Positions 9,553 through 17,814 of a DNA stretch of 64,000 bases are shown here, one piece after another. Each line of letters opens with the position of its first letter. Position 1 is the stretch's first letter. Position numbers and translations under genes: made by a program. A model generated the notes under the pieces. That model searched no databases. It saw nothing but the letters and a program-made list of their open reading frames with translations, and was not told where the DNA came from. Source of the stretch: CAYSPG01 sp964432885 (GTDB lineage Bacteria > Bacteroidota > Bacteroidia > AKYH767-A > OLB10); the NCBI GenBank assembly GCA_964432885.1, contig CAYSPG010000005.1, positions 1 through 64,000 on the forward strand, read 5' to 3'.

Positions 9553-10752
9553 ATGAAAAAAACAGCAACCTTACTGGCATTTATTTTAATAGGCACATGT
9601 GCATTGGCACAATGGCAGCAAATGACTTCGATGCCGTCAGACGCACGTGTAATCCCAAACATTTTTGTAATTGGAACCAATGCATACATTGGCGGTGGAT
9701 TTAAAACCGGCTACGTTTACCTAAGCGATTTTTGGGAATACAATACCACCAATGATACATGGACACAAAAAGCAAACATGCCTGCAAACATTGGTGGTGG
9801 TGCTGCATTTGCAATAAACGGAAAAGGATACATAGCCTGCGGATGGATAAATGGAAGCAACAATGCCGGTGTGCATGAATACGACCCGGCACTTAATATG
9901 TGGACATCAAAAAATAATTTTCCGGGTGCTGCGCGTTATTCATCGGCCATTTTTGTTTTAAATAACAAGGCGTATATGGGATTGGGGTACTCGCCCTTGA
10001 TGAGTGATTTTTGGGAATACGATGCCACCATGGATACTTGGACACAAAAAGCAAACTTTATGGGTGGTGTTAAAGAAGGAACTGTGCACTTTGCGTTAAA
10101 TGGCTTGGGGTATGTGGGGCTTGGGCTTAGCAATGCAACTACTTATGCGGGCACGGATGATTTTTATTCATACGATGCAGGTACAAATACATGGACACAG
10201 CTTGCAAACTTTCCTGGCCCTGCGCGCCACAGCGCTGTATCGTTTGTAATTAATAACAAAGCATACATAACAACAGGCAACACCGGCAATGCAAGTGGCA
10301 CCACGTATGACGATTTGTGGGAGTTTAACCCCGGCAGCCTGGTGCCATGGACACAACTTACCAGTTTGCCCGCAGGTGCACGGCAATCGGGTGGGGCGTT
10401 TGCTGTGGGTAACTGCGGCTATGTTTTTGGAGGTTTTTATCAATCGCCTGTTCCTGCTTTTTTTAACGACCTGTGGCGCTGGTGTGCAACTACCGGTGTT
10501 GATGAAAGTGCCACTGAAAATCAGGTAACCATTAGTGTTGACCACAACAGTTTACAGTTAAATATTGATTCAAAAAAATATCTTAAAGCACACTGTCTTT
10601 TTGAAATATATCAGGTGGATGGTAAAAAAGTTTTGACACAAAAAATTACATCTTCTGTCACACACATATCCATTGCAAACTTGGCAAAGGGAGTTTATAT
10701 GTGGAAGTTTTTTGATGATGGGAATGTAAAAAGCGGTAAGGTGGTTTTGTAA
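9553..10752 (+). CDS. Kelch-repeat T9SS type A secreted protein
   Basis: A 399-residue exported protein. The signal peptide (MKKTATLLAFILIGTCALAQ) is followed by about six Kelch-type beta-propeller blades. These share the recurring text DFWEYN..NDTWTQKANMP, AYIGGG and ARHSAVSFVINNKAY. The last 75 residues, after DESATENQ, are a T9SS sorting domain with IYQVDGKKV and IANLAKGVYMWKF. It probably sits on or outside the outer membrane as a binding scaffold; no catalytic residues are seen. A close relative lies at 20725. A 42-bp tandem repeat array begins just after the stop. Confidence 0.9.
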   Translation: MKKTATLLAFILIGTCALAQWQQMTSMPSDARVIPNIFVIGTNAYIGGGFKTGYVYLSDFWEYNTTNDTWTQKANMPANIGGGAAFAINGKGYIACGWINGSNNAGVHEYDPALNMWTSKNNFPGAARYSSAIFVLNNKAYMGLGYSPLMSDFWEYDATMDTWTQKANFMGGVKEGTVHFALNGLGYVGLGLSNATTYAGTDDFYSYDAGTNTWTQLANFPGPARHSAVSFVINNKAYITTGNTGNASGTTYDDLWEFNPGSLVPWTQLTSLPAGARQSGGAFAVGNCGYVFGGFYQSPVPAFFNDLWRWCATTGVDESATENQVTISVDHNSLQLNIDSKKYLKAHCLFEIYQVDGKKVLTQKITSSVTHISIANLAKGVYMWKFFDDGNVKSGKVVL

Positions 10753-10763
10753 AAAGTTTTTAC

Positions 10764-11033
10764 TTAACTGTGCAAACATTTTTCACCATTGTAAAAACAT
10801 TTATAATTACTGTACAAACATTTTGCACCACCGTACAAACTTTTATAATTACTGCACAAACATTTTGCACCACTGTACAAACTTTTATAATTACTGTACA
10901 AACATTTTACACCACTGTACAAACTTTTTAAAGTATTGCACAACCATTTTGCAGTAGTGTAAAAACTTTTTAAAGTATTGTACAAGCATTTTGCAGTAGT
11001 GTAAAAACTTTTTACAGTACTGTAAAAAGTTTT
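10764..11033. repeat. 42-bp tandem array made of 21-bp half-units
   Basis: Five regular 42-bp units run from 10805 to 11014 (10805, 10847, 10889, 10931, 10973), with a degenerate unit before and a partial one after. Each unit holds two 21-bp halves that share the core ctGTACAAACwTTTt; in later units it drifts to GTAAAAACTTTTT. The period of 21 bp is two helical turns, so every core faces the same side of the DNA. The array ends in a perfect 30-bp palindrome at 11004-11033. The minus strand stays open through the array and would read heptads of the form K[SC][LF]Yxxx. The remaining 11034-11265 is AT-rich and should hold the promoter of the next gene; nothing else is seen there. Confidence 0.9.
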
Positions 11034-11265
11034 AATTTGTTGAAAATCAATACTATATTTAAAAAGCACCCCCCAAACACCATTTTTTGGCAAAAAGAGT
11101 TAAAAAGGGCGTTTTTTGGAATATTAGCGGGAAAAGGGGGTAGGGAGTGGGGTTAAAAAACCTACTTTAGCACAACATGAAATAGCCATATACAATTTTG
11201 GCCACCTGAAGACTTATAAATATGGCGTATTCCATCTGGCCAACAGAAAAAACAAAAATATACGG

Positions 11266-12654
11266 ATGAAAAATCTAAAACTATTGTTACTGCTTTTTAT
11301 AAGCACCCTTTGTTGTAATGCACAAAAGGAATACTACAACTGGAATTTTGGCGAATATGCCGGTATAAGTTTTAACACCGGCACTCCTGTTGCATTTACT
11401 GGCACTGCGTTTAATCAAATGGAGGGCAGTGCTTCAATTTCTGACAGTGCGGGCAATTTACTTTTCTATACCAATGGAATGGAAGTTTATACTTCGGCCA
11501 ATGCACAAATGCCAAACGGCTTTGGCCTGATGGGCAACCACTCCTCATCAATGAATGCTGTAATACTTAAGCAGCCATTAAGTGGTAGTTTATACTACAT
11601 TATTACGGTTGATTACAATCATGACGGGCTTGCACTTGGTGATGGTTTGCGATATTCAATTGTAGATATGTCTTTAAACGGAGGGTTGGGTGATGTAACA
11701 GCAAAAAATGTATTAATACGATTGCCTGTATACGAAAAAGTAGCTGCCACAAAACATGCTAATGGTACTGATTATTGGATTGTAATAAATGATTGGACCA
11801 ATGACGATATTATTTCTTACAAACTTGATTCGGCAGGACTTGATACAACACCAGTATTTAGCAATGCAGGCCCAATACATTTTAATAATGTAGCCCGTAC
11901 TACCGGTTGTATGAAGGTTTCACCTTGCGGTGATAAAATTGCCTTGGCGCTGTGGGGAAATTCTTCGTATGAATTATTTAACTACGATAACTCAACAGGT
12001 ATAGCATCAAATCACTTATCAATACAATCACTGGATATGTTTTGGGCTTATGGGGTGGAGTTTTCGCCTGACGAGTCAAAACTTTATACAACAAAGTTAG
12101 ATGCACCCGGCTGCTTGTATCAATTTGATATTTCAAACTGGAATTCACAATCTATATTAAATAGCCGAGCTACTATTGATAGCAACCAACAGCAATATTA
12201 TTTCTGCGCATTGCAATTAGCACCTGATGCTAAAGTGTATTGTTCGATTAGTGGAGCAGGTTCACTTGGCGTAATAGACAATCCAGACCAGCAAGGTTTA
12301 GGTTGCAACTATATAAATAATGGCCCTTCTGTGGGATTTGGATATTGCAGATATGGTTTACCTAATTGTGTTTACGATTGTTTTCTTACCACGTCAACCT
12401 TTTTTCCTTTATATGAAAACGAAGTACAAATTTTTCCAAACCCTGCAAATGATTTCTTACATGTTTCATTTGGTACTGCTTCTAATAATTGTTTTTATAG
12501 AATTTTTGATGTAACAAATAAAGTTGTGGCCCGATCAAAAGTTGATGAATCCAAATTGAAAATAGATTTGAGCGCAATAAACAATGGAGTTTACTTTATT
12601 CAATTGTTTGATGGCAACCAATACATAAGCAAAAAATTTATCGTACAAAAGTGA
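11266..12654 (+). CDS. T9SS type A secreted protein with propeller-like repeats
   Basis: A 462-residue exported protein. A signal peptide (MKNLKLLLLLFISTLCCNAQ) leads into a beta-rich body that begins NWNFGEYAGISFNTG. It contains blade-like segments such as LEFSPDESKLY-type text (VEFSPDESKLYTTKL) and LQLAPDAKVYCSIS, a pattern common in Bacteroidota propeller proteins of unknown ligand. The end is a T9SS sorting domain with EVQIFPNPANDFLHV, YRIFDVTNKVV and LSAINNGVYFIQLF. No enzyme motif is seen. The methyltransferase gene follows after 31 bp on the same strand. Confidence 0.87.
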   Translation: MKNLKLLLLLFISTLCCNAQKEYYNWNFGEYAGISFNTGTPVAFTGTAFNQMEGSASISDSAGNLLFYTNGMEVYTSANAQMPNGFGLMGNHSSSMNAVILKQPLSGSLYYIITVDYNHDGLALGDGLRYSIVDMSLNGGLGDVTAKNVLIRLPVYEKVAATKHANGTDYWIVINDWTNDDIISYKLDSAGLDTTPVFSNAGPIHFNNVARTTGCMKVSPCGDKIALALWGNSSYELFNYDNSTGIASNHLSIQSLDMFWAYGVEFSPDESKLYTTKLDAPGCLYQFDISNWNSQSILNSRATIDSNQQQYYFCALQLAPDAKVYCSISGAGSLGVIDNPDQQGLGCNYINNGPSVGFGYCRYGLPNCVYDCFLTTSTFFPLYENEVQIFPNPANDFLHVSFGTASNNCFYRIFDVTNKVVARSKVDESKLKIDLSAINNGVYFIQLFDGNQYISKKFIVQK

Positions 12655-12685
12655 TAAGTTTGCGCACTAAATTTTACTTTATAAC

Positions 12686-13510
12686 ATGACGCGTAGCAAA
12701 GCCATAGTTCAGTTTGCAGGATTAATTTTTAAAGATTTTGGAAATGTGCTTAAAGCACTTTTAAAATATACCGAAGAGGCAGACAAACGCATTTACGTAC
12801 AAAACAAGTTGGGCTTTAAAAACGGATTGCCTTTTGTTGATATAAATGATTTGGTAAAAAACCTTGACGAAAAAATTGACAACTATACTTTCCTGAGCGG
12901 CACTTCATACCCAAACGATATACTTTTTTTAAAGGCCATTTGCCGTAACTATTCCGATTGCGAATATTTTGAAATTGGCTCGTGGCGTGGCGAAAGTATT
13001 TCAAACGTAGCCCAGGTAGCAAAGCACTGCACCTCATTAAGTTTATCAAAACAGGAAATAGTTGAGCTGTTTGGAAATAAAACAATGGCTTCAGTATTAA
13101 AACTTTTTTCAGAAGGCATTCCAAACATTACCCACATCGAACATAACTCAATGTCGTTTGATTTTTCATCACTCAATAAAAAGTTTGATGTAATATTTGT
13201 TGATGGCGACCATAGATATGATGCAGTCAGGTCAGATACAGCCAATGCATTTAAATTATTGAAAGACGAAAACTCAGTAATTGTTTTTCACGACTGTGGG
13301 ATAGACAGCGAAGATAACCGCTATGAAGTTATTGCCGGTGTGCTTGATGGAACTCCTGTTGACAAGCGAAAAAATATCTATCGTGTTTCAAATACTTTGT
13401 GTGCAATTTATTCAGCCAAAGAATTAAATCCAATGAAAAAATCAAATCCGCAAACGCCTGATAAAGTTTTTTCAATTGATATAAAAGCTCAGCCGTATAA
13501 AATGAAATAA
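12686..13510 (+). CDS. Class I SAM-dependent methyltransferase (Methyltransf_24-like)
   Basis: A 274-residue cytoplasmic protein. The SAM-binding fold is seen in YFEIGSWRGESISNVAQ (motif I, about residue 90) and FDVIFVDGDHRYDAVRSD (motif II and metal-like DGDH, about residue 165-180), followed by VIVFHDCG. These features match small methyltransferases that often accompany glycan or O-antigen clusters. The acceptor cannot be told. The neighbouring flippase and the sugar genes further on suggest a role in surface polysaccharide, but it could also belong with the secreted protein upstream. The last 30 residues are basic and low complexity. Confidence 0.8.
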   Translation: MTRSKAIVQFAGLIFKDFGNVLKALLKYTEEADKRIYVQNKLGFKNGLPFVDINDLVKNLDEKIDNYTFLSGTSYPNDILFLKAICRNYSDCEYFEIGSWRGESISNVAQVAKHCTSLSLSKQEIVELFGNKTMASVLKLFSEGIPNITHIEHNSMSFDFSSLNKKFDVIFVDGDHRYDAVRSDTANAFKLLKDENSVIVFHDCGIDSEDNRYEVIAGVLDGTPVDKRKNIYRVSNTLCAIYSAKELNPMKKSNPQTPDKVFSIDIKAQPYKMK

Positions 13511-13559
13511 GGTTTACGCTTGTTTAAATTTTGCATTGAAGTTTATTATTAGTTCGACA

Positions 13560-13740
13560 AAAATCATGTTCTACTACCACTTTAACCCAATGCCGTAGGC
13601 ATGAAATTAGTATAAAAAATTCAATGATGGTAGGAAGAAAACCCCGGAGGGGTGATATACCACCCATACGGGGTTAACTACATTCTGCTGTTATATGATT
13701 CTACAATAATGCCATCCCTTTGGGATTTTTTTTAGCAGTA
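13560..13740. repeat. Cluster of short palindromic repeats (REP-like)
   Basis: The gap between two genes holds several GC-rich palindromes in AT-rich DNA. One is ATGCCGTAGGCAT near 13592. A 36-bp imperfect hairpin at 13640-13675 has arms that begin AACCCCGG and end CGGGGTT. A CCATCCCTTTGGGATT segment lies near 13712. Their look is that of interspersed palindromes found between genes in Bacteroidota. No transposase is present. The gene-distal placement between a plus-strand stop and a minus-strand stop means the hairpins may also end transcription from both sides. Confidence 0.6.
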
Positions 13741-13805
13741 ATTGTGTAAACAACTAAGTGAAATTCTTATCGCATTGTTTCAAGTTGAGAAAATAGAACA
13801 CCGAA

Positions 13806-15278
13806 TCACCTTCTTGAAAATTTTTCTGAAATAAAATTATTTAACTCTGGCAACTGTTTGCTCCAATAAACAATAACGGCAAATAGTATTGTGATGATGC
13901 AGGAGTGAAAAGCAATATCAATAAAATGATTCGCATAATGCGGAAGCAACCAGTCAATAAAAGCAATGGCTGCAATTAGTACAACAGATTTTAATGTGCC
14001 GCCATCAAACGGATGTGTTTTATAAAACTTCCATACAAAAAAAGTATTTACCGTATTCATACATATTGCCGACAGGGCAGTTGCCATAGCTGCACCTATA
14101 ACCCCGTAAACCGGAATCAGCCAAAGCAATAAAAATATGTTTACTACCACAGCCACAATCATTGTTATGGCTCCGTAAAAAAACTTTTCGCTGTAAAATA
14201 AAATTTGCGAGTTTAATCCTGTGGCCATATTCAGCAATGTGCCAAAACTTAAAATCAAAACAACATCATAACCGTTTCTGTATTTCTCAGGCAAAAACTG
14301 AAACAGGCTTTCGCAATTTGCATTTATCATCAAAAACAGCCAGCCCCCAATTAACAGTAAATATTTTGCCGAGCGTTTATAAATATCCGATACAATGGTA
14401 ATATTCTTGTTTTTAATTGCTGTTGAAATATTAAAGGTGGCTATTTTATCAATAGCGTTAAGCGGTACTTCAATCAAAGTTGGAATAAACGCAGCAACCA
14501 CATAAATACCAACCTGGTCAAGCGTAATTTTTGTTCCGAGTATTACGGTTGATAATTCTTTTAAGCCTGTACTTGCAACCGAAGCAAACCACACCACAGC
14601 GGCATAACCAAACATGTTATTCCAGCCAACATTTTTAAATTTTGGCAAATCAATTTTAAAGCCGGGTGTTTCTTCATAGTAGATATAAATAATAATGAGT
14701 AGTACCTGTAGCGCATACACACCTACAAAGGCAGTAATAAAAAACGATAATGTAATCCACTTTAAAAAATAAACCGATACCAGGCCAATAACAAACAATC
14801 GAGAAACAACATCATTTAAAAACACAGGCACTGTGGTTTTGTATAATGAAAAACAATAAAGATTTAATTGCGTAATAAATGTGAGAAAGAAAATAAGCGG
14901 AAAAACAAAGTAGAAGAAATCAGTAAACAACTTTGATTTTTCTACATATTGGTCAAGAATTAAATTTCTACCAACCAGCAAAAAAACGCTGATGACAATA
15001 AACCCAATTAATGTGGCAAAAACTATAAACCCAAAAAATCCATGGTGTTTTTTTTCGGGATTTCTGAAATGCGGAAAAAAGCGGATAATAATATTTGCCG
15101 TTCCCATAGGAACAAACGTGCTAAGCAATAGCGCAAACGAATACAGCACCCTTGTTAACCCCAACTCCTCGGGCGTTAAAAACCTTGGTTGCACCACCAG
15201 CACATTTACAAAGCCAATAAGCACCCCAATATAACTGGTAAAAAAATTTTTAATGCTTTGGCGTTGTATTACTCCCAT
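13806..15278 (-). CDS. Polysaccharide flippase of the MOP superfamily (Wzx-like)
   Basis: A 490-residue inner-membrane protein with about 14 hydrophobic helices. It begins MGVIQRQSIKNFFTSYIGVLIG and has the lipid-linked oligosaccharide flippase pattern VVQPRFLTPEELGLTRV near residue 30, which matches the start of many polysaccharide biosynthesis proteins. The central GIYVVAAFIPTLIEVPLNAI and the later YGVIGAAMATALSAI are also typical of the family. It would move an undecaprenyl-linked glycan unit to the periplasmic side. Methyltransferases, a sugar epimerase and a glycosyltransferase lie within 12 kb, though not in one operon. Confidence 0.88.
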   Translation of the reverse strand: MGVIQRQSIKNFFTSYIGVLIGFVNVLVVQPRFLTPEELGLTRVLYSFALLLSTFVPMGTANIIIRFFPHFRNPEKKHHGFFGFIVFATLIGFIVISVFLLVGRNLILDQYVEKSKLFTDFFYFVFPLIFFLTFITQLNLYCFSLYKTTVPVFLNDVVSRLFVIGLVSVYFLKWITLSFFITAFVGVYALQVLLIIIYIYYEETPGFKIDLPKFKNVGWNNMFGYAAVVWFASVASTGLKELSTVILGTKITLDQVGIYVVAAFIPTLIEVPLNAIDKIATFNISTAIKNKNITIVSDIYKRSAKYLLLIGGWLFLMINANCESLFQFLPEKYRNGYDVVLILSFGTLLNMATGLNSQILFYSEKFFYGAITMIVAVVVNIFLLLWLIPVYGVIGAAMATALSAICMNTVNTFFVWKFYKTHPFDGGTLKSVVLIAAIAFIDWLLPHYANHFIDIAFHSCIITILFAVIVYWSKQLPELNNFISEKFSRR

Positions 15279-15363
15279 GTTTTAGTAAATAGGTAATTGG
15301 GTAATTAAGGCGTTTGCTTTTATTAATCCTTCGCTTTCTTAGTTATCTGGTGTAATAATAATT

Positions 15364-15506
15364 ACCACTAAGGCACTATCCCGATAGCTATCGGGACACA
15401 AAGTTACACTAAGTTTTTTTCTTAGTGTTTCTGCGTGCACTATGTATCTAAGTGGTTTTGTTTTTTTTTTACCACAAAGGCACTAAGTGCACTAAGGTAC
15501 ACTAAG
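15364..15506. repeat. CACTAAG-type palindromic repeat R1, with an inserted smaller palindrome
   Basis: A hairpin of about 93 bp runs from ACCACTAAGGCAC (15364) to CTAAGTGGT (15456), built of several CACTAAG or CACAAAG units on the left arm and their complements on the right, around a T-run. The left arm is interrupted by a perfect 16-bp palindrome CCCGATAGCTATCGGG. A second, half copy follows at 15471-15506. Copies of the same family lie at 16281, 24019, 24501 and 25928. This one directly precedes the HepT/MntA pair. Confidence 0.85.
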
Positions 15507-15547
15507 TTTTGTGTTGTGTTATTGGTTTATGGTGTGCAATCATTCGT

Positions 15548-15555
15548 TACTTTTG
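15548..15555 (+). promoter_or_regulatory. Putative -7 box (TACTTTTG) of the hepT-mntA pair
   Basis: A full match to TAnnTTTG lies 8 nt before the ATG at 15564, with a TTG at 15523-15525 and a 22-bp spacer. It sits just outside the repeat at 15364-15506, so the gene pair brings or keeps its own promoter. The very short leader means the transcript would be almost leaderless. Confidence 0.5.
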
Positions 15556-15563
15556 AAAAAATT

Positions 15564-15986
15564 ATGACTACAAAACAACGATTAAACATTTTTATAAGTG
15601 ATTTTGAAAAAACAGTAACCGGATTTTCAAAATCAATACGGCTTGATGTAAAATTATATAACGAAGACGAAGCAGATACTTTACAAAACGGCATGATTCA
15701 AAAGTTTGAAATTTGTGTAGAACTTGCATGGAAAACCGCTAAAATATTTTTGGAAGATAAGCACGGAATAATTTTAAATTCGCCCAAGCCGGTTATTAAA
15801 AGTTTGTTTACCGAAAAAATTATTGATGAAGTGCACTACCTAAGTTTGATTGATATTATAGATGCACGAAACAACCTTTCGCATATTTATAAGCAGGAAA
15901 ACTTTTTATTTATTTTACCTGAATTGCCCTCTTATCAAAAACAACTTGAATTACTTTTAAATAAAATAAAAACTCATGCTGCATGA
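15564..15986 (+). CDS. hepT: HEPN toxin of a HEPN/MNT pair (HepT, HI0074 family)
   Basis: A 140-residue, all-helical protein. The start at 15564 is chosen because residues upstream in the same frame would be translated from the CACTAAG repeat. It carries the complete HEPN RNase motif RX4HXY: R102, H107 and Y109 in ARNNLSHIYKQ. In studied HepT/MntA systems this protein cuts RNA (tRNA in some cases), and the tyrosine is modified by the MNT partner, which shuts the toxin off. The MNT gene overlaps its end by 11 bp, so the two are translated together. The pair is bracketed by repeats at 15364-15506 and 16281-16464, which suggests an acquired module. Confidence 0.85.
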   Translation: MTTKQRLNIFISDFEKTVTGFSKSIRLDVKLYNEDEADTLQNGMIQKFEICVELAWKTAKIFLEDKHGIILNSPKPVIKSLFTEKIIDEVHYLSLIDIIDARNNLSHIYKQENFLFILPELPSYQKQLELLLNKIKTHAA

Positions 15987-16281
15987 TTACGTTGCCCTAA
16001 CAAAACAAATTGTACTACAGCAAGTGGACAAGTTGCAATATGATGTTTTTCTTTTTGGCAGCCGCGCTACCGCTCTTCATCATGAGATGAGCGATATTGA
16101 TATTGGTTTTTCAGGAAAGGAACCGTTACCTGTTTTGATTAAATCAGCCATTGAAGAAAATCTTGAACAAAGCATTGTACCTTTTAAGGTTGACCTTGTT
16201 GACTTTTCTAAAGTGTCTGACTCGTTTCGCAATCAGGCTTTAAAAAAAGTTGTTTATTGGAATAAGGTGAATAGCCAATAG
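15976..16281 (+). CDS. mntA: MNT nucleotidyltransferase antitoxin (MntA)
   Basis: A 101-residue minimal nucleotidyltransferase. The motif GSX10DXD is complete: G28-S29 in FLFGSRATALHH and D40, D42 in MSDIDIGF; the third acid is D73 or D76 in KVDLVDF. In characterised pairs the MNT enzyme transfers AMP to the tyrosine of the HEPN RX4HXY motif, which is intact in the partner here. The start ATG lies inside the end of hepT (11-bp overlap), the only start that keeps the whole fold. The stop at 16281 directly touches the following repeat. Confidence 0.88.
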   Translation: MLHDYVALTKQIVLQQVDKLQYDVFLFGSRATALHHEMSDIDIGFSGKEPLPVLIKSAIEENLEQSIVPFKVDLVDFSKVSDSFRNQALKKVVYWNKVNSQ

Positions 16282-16464
16282 GCACACTAAACTTTACCAA
16301 GTTTTTTTTCTTAGTGTTTCTAAGTGCTCTGTGTGTCTAAGTGGTTTATTTTTTTTACCCCTAAGCCACCAATTGCACCAATTTACACTAAGTTTTTTTG
16401 TGATGTCCTCAGTGCCTTTGTGCCTCTGTGGTTAATTTTTTTTTTACCACTAAGTGCACTAAGG
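16281..16464. repeat. CACTAAG-type repeat R2, degenerate double copy
   Basis: Follows the stop of mntA without a gap. It contains CTTAGTGTTTCTAAGTGC, TCTAAGTGG, ACACTAAG, CCTCAGTGCC and ACCACTAAGTGCACTAAGG, broken by runs of T. It appears to be two overlapping copies of the hairpin seen at 24019 and 24501, with more mutations. Nothing in it looks coding. Confidence 0.75.
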
Positions 16465-16493
16465 ATTTTAATAAACCTCAATGCAATTTTTTT

Positions 16494-17804
16494 TTAATCA
16501 GGCGGTCTTATTTTAAAAAAAGGATTTAGCCTGTACGCTTTTTGCTGCATTTCAAAAGCCTTATCGGTGTTGCCTTTATTAAGATAAGCATCGGCCAAAA
16601 AATAATACCCCTCGGCAAAGTTCTTGTTTATACTAACCAACCCTTCCAATAATTCAATTCCTTTATCGTGCATGCCCTGCTGTAATAAAAGCCGCGCCAT
16701 CACATAATTGGTGTTGCTATTGTTTTTATCTATGCTAATGGATTTGCCAATCCATGTAAGCGCATTATCCATTTCATTTTTTTTAAAATACAAAAACGCA
16801 AGGCCGGTGTAAGCATCTGCATAAGTAGAATCTAACATTATGGCTAACTTAAATGCCAGCCTTGCTTTTTCAAATTGTTTAGCGCGTGTATGCACATAAC
16901 CCAAAAAGTAGTACGACATTGTTTTAAGTGGCTTGTATTTTTTTGAATCCGTAAAACATGCAATGGCCGAATCGGTAACGTACAAGTTCATATAGCACCG
17001 GCCCATCATATAACGTGTTTTATAAAAATCATCGGTTGATGCCAGCTTTGTTGACAAGGCACTGTAGTAATTTGATAATGCATGTTCATAGTGGTTCATG
17101 TTAAATTCCTCATCAGCTTTTAACATGCGGTTTTTATAATCATTGCGGCTTGGTTTTTTTGGCCCGTGTTCAAGTGTTTCAAAAACATCATTTACAGGAA
17201 TGGCAAAATTTATATTTTGCACACCTTGCCCCGCCATTTGCATGCTGCTTATGCCAAGCAAGCGGCCTTTGGCATCTACCACTGCGCCACCGCTGCTGCC
17301 GCCCGATATAGGTGCCGTTATCTGAATCATTTTTTTAAGCGTGTCGGATTTTATTCGAATGCCGCTAACTATTCCTTCTGAAATAGAATTTTCAAAATCA
17401 AGCGGGCTGCCTATGGCGTATATGCGCTGGCCAATGGTAATATTATCGCTGTTAAAAATTTTAAGGTCGGGTATGTTGTCCAATTCTTTTCCGGTTTTGG
17501 TTTCTATCCTAATAACCATCAGGTCGGTTTCGTTATCAAGAAGCAAAACCGAATCGAGCAAAATTTCTTTTCCATTATGTTCGGCCACCAAAATGCTTCC
17601 TGTGGCATTATGGGCATTGGTAATAAGCCATTTTTTGCTTTTTAAAATTACACCGCTGCCCTGGCCTGTGGCCATGCGGTTATTGTTGTAACTATAAAGT
17701 TTAACTACTGCATTGTTTACTTTTTTAAAAACTTTTTCGGCAGTGTGCAGTTGTGCGCAAACGCTAAAGGGAAAAATTAAAAATAAAAGCAATTGCCGTT
17801 TCAT
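16494..17804 (-). CDS. Secreted trypsin-like serine protease with TPR repeats
   Basis: A 436-residue protein starting MKRQLLLFLIFPFSVCAQ, a clear signal peptide; a longer frame upstream is not used because it would place 15 residues before that peptide. The protease domain (residues 25-215) has the triad H65 in TNAHNA, D94 in NETDLMV and S171 in GGSSGGA, as in DegP/HtrA and other S1C enzymes. There is no PDZ domain. Instead residues 235-430 form about five tetratricopeptide repeats (AYTGLAFLYFKKNEMDNAL, AEGYYFLADAYLNKGNTDKA). It probably works in the periplasm, with the TPR part binding partners. It starts 10 bp after the upstream secreted protein, so the two form an operon. Confidence 0.88.
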   Translation of the reverse strand: MKRQLLLFLIFPFSVCAQLHTAEKVFKKVNNAVVKLYSYNNNRMATGQGSGVILKSKKWLITNAHNATGSILVAEHNGKEILLDSVLLLDNETDLMVIRIETKTGKELDNIPDLKIFNSDNITIGQRIYAIGSPLDFENSISEGIVSGIRIKSDTLKKMIQITAPISGGSSGGAVVDAKGRLLGISSMQMAGQGVQNINFAIPVNDVFETLEHGPKKPSRNDYKNRMLKADEEFNMNHYEHALSNYYSALSTKLASTDDFYKTRYMMGRCYMNLYVTDSAIACFTDSKKYKPLKTMSYYFLGYVHTRAKQFEKARLAFKLAIMLDSTYADAYTGLAFLYFKKNEMDNALTWIGKSISIDKNNSNTNYVMARLLLQQGMHDKGIELLEGLVSINKNFAEGYYFLADAYLNKGNTDKAFEMQQKAYRLNPFFKIRPPD

Positions 17805-17814
17805 TACTGTATAA

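Noticed and set aside
10805..11014. CRISPR array
   Set aside because: The units are contiguous with no unique spacers, and there are no cas genes in the window.
10764..11033. Plasmid-type iteron origin
   Set aside because: The 21-bp spacing would suit iterons, but no replication initiator, partition gene or DnaA-box cluster is near, and the surroundings are chromosomal housekeeping genes.
10764..11093. A 109-residue minus-strand gene over the tandem array
   Set aside because: The composition follows from the repeat DNA, the start context is poor and there is no neighbour that needs it. Kept only as an alternative reading in a finding.
13560..13740. Small RNA or riboswitch between the methyltransferase and flippase genes
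   Set aside because: The hairpins lie between two convergent stops and not in a leader, and they look like dispersed palindromes.
15435..15563. Longer N-terminus for the HEPN protein
   Set aside because: These 43 codons lie in the CACTAAG repeat and give low-complexity sequence; a promoter box lies within them.
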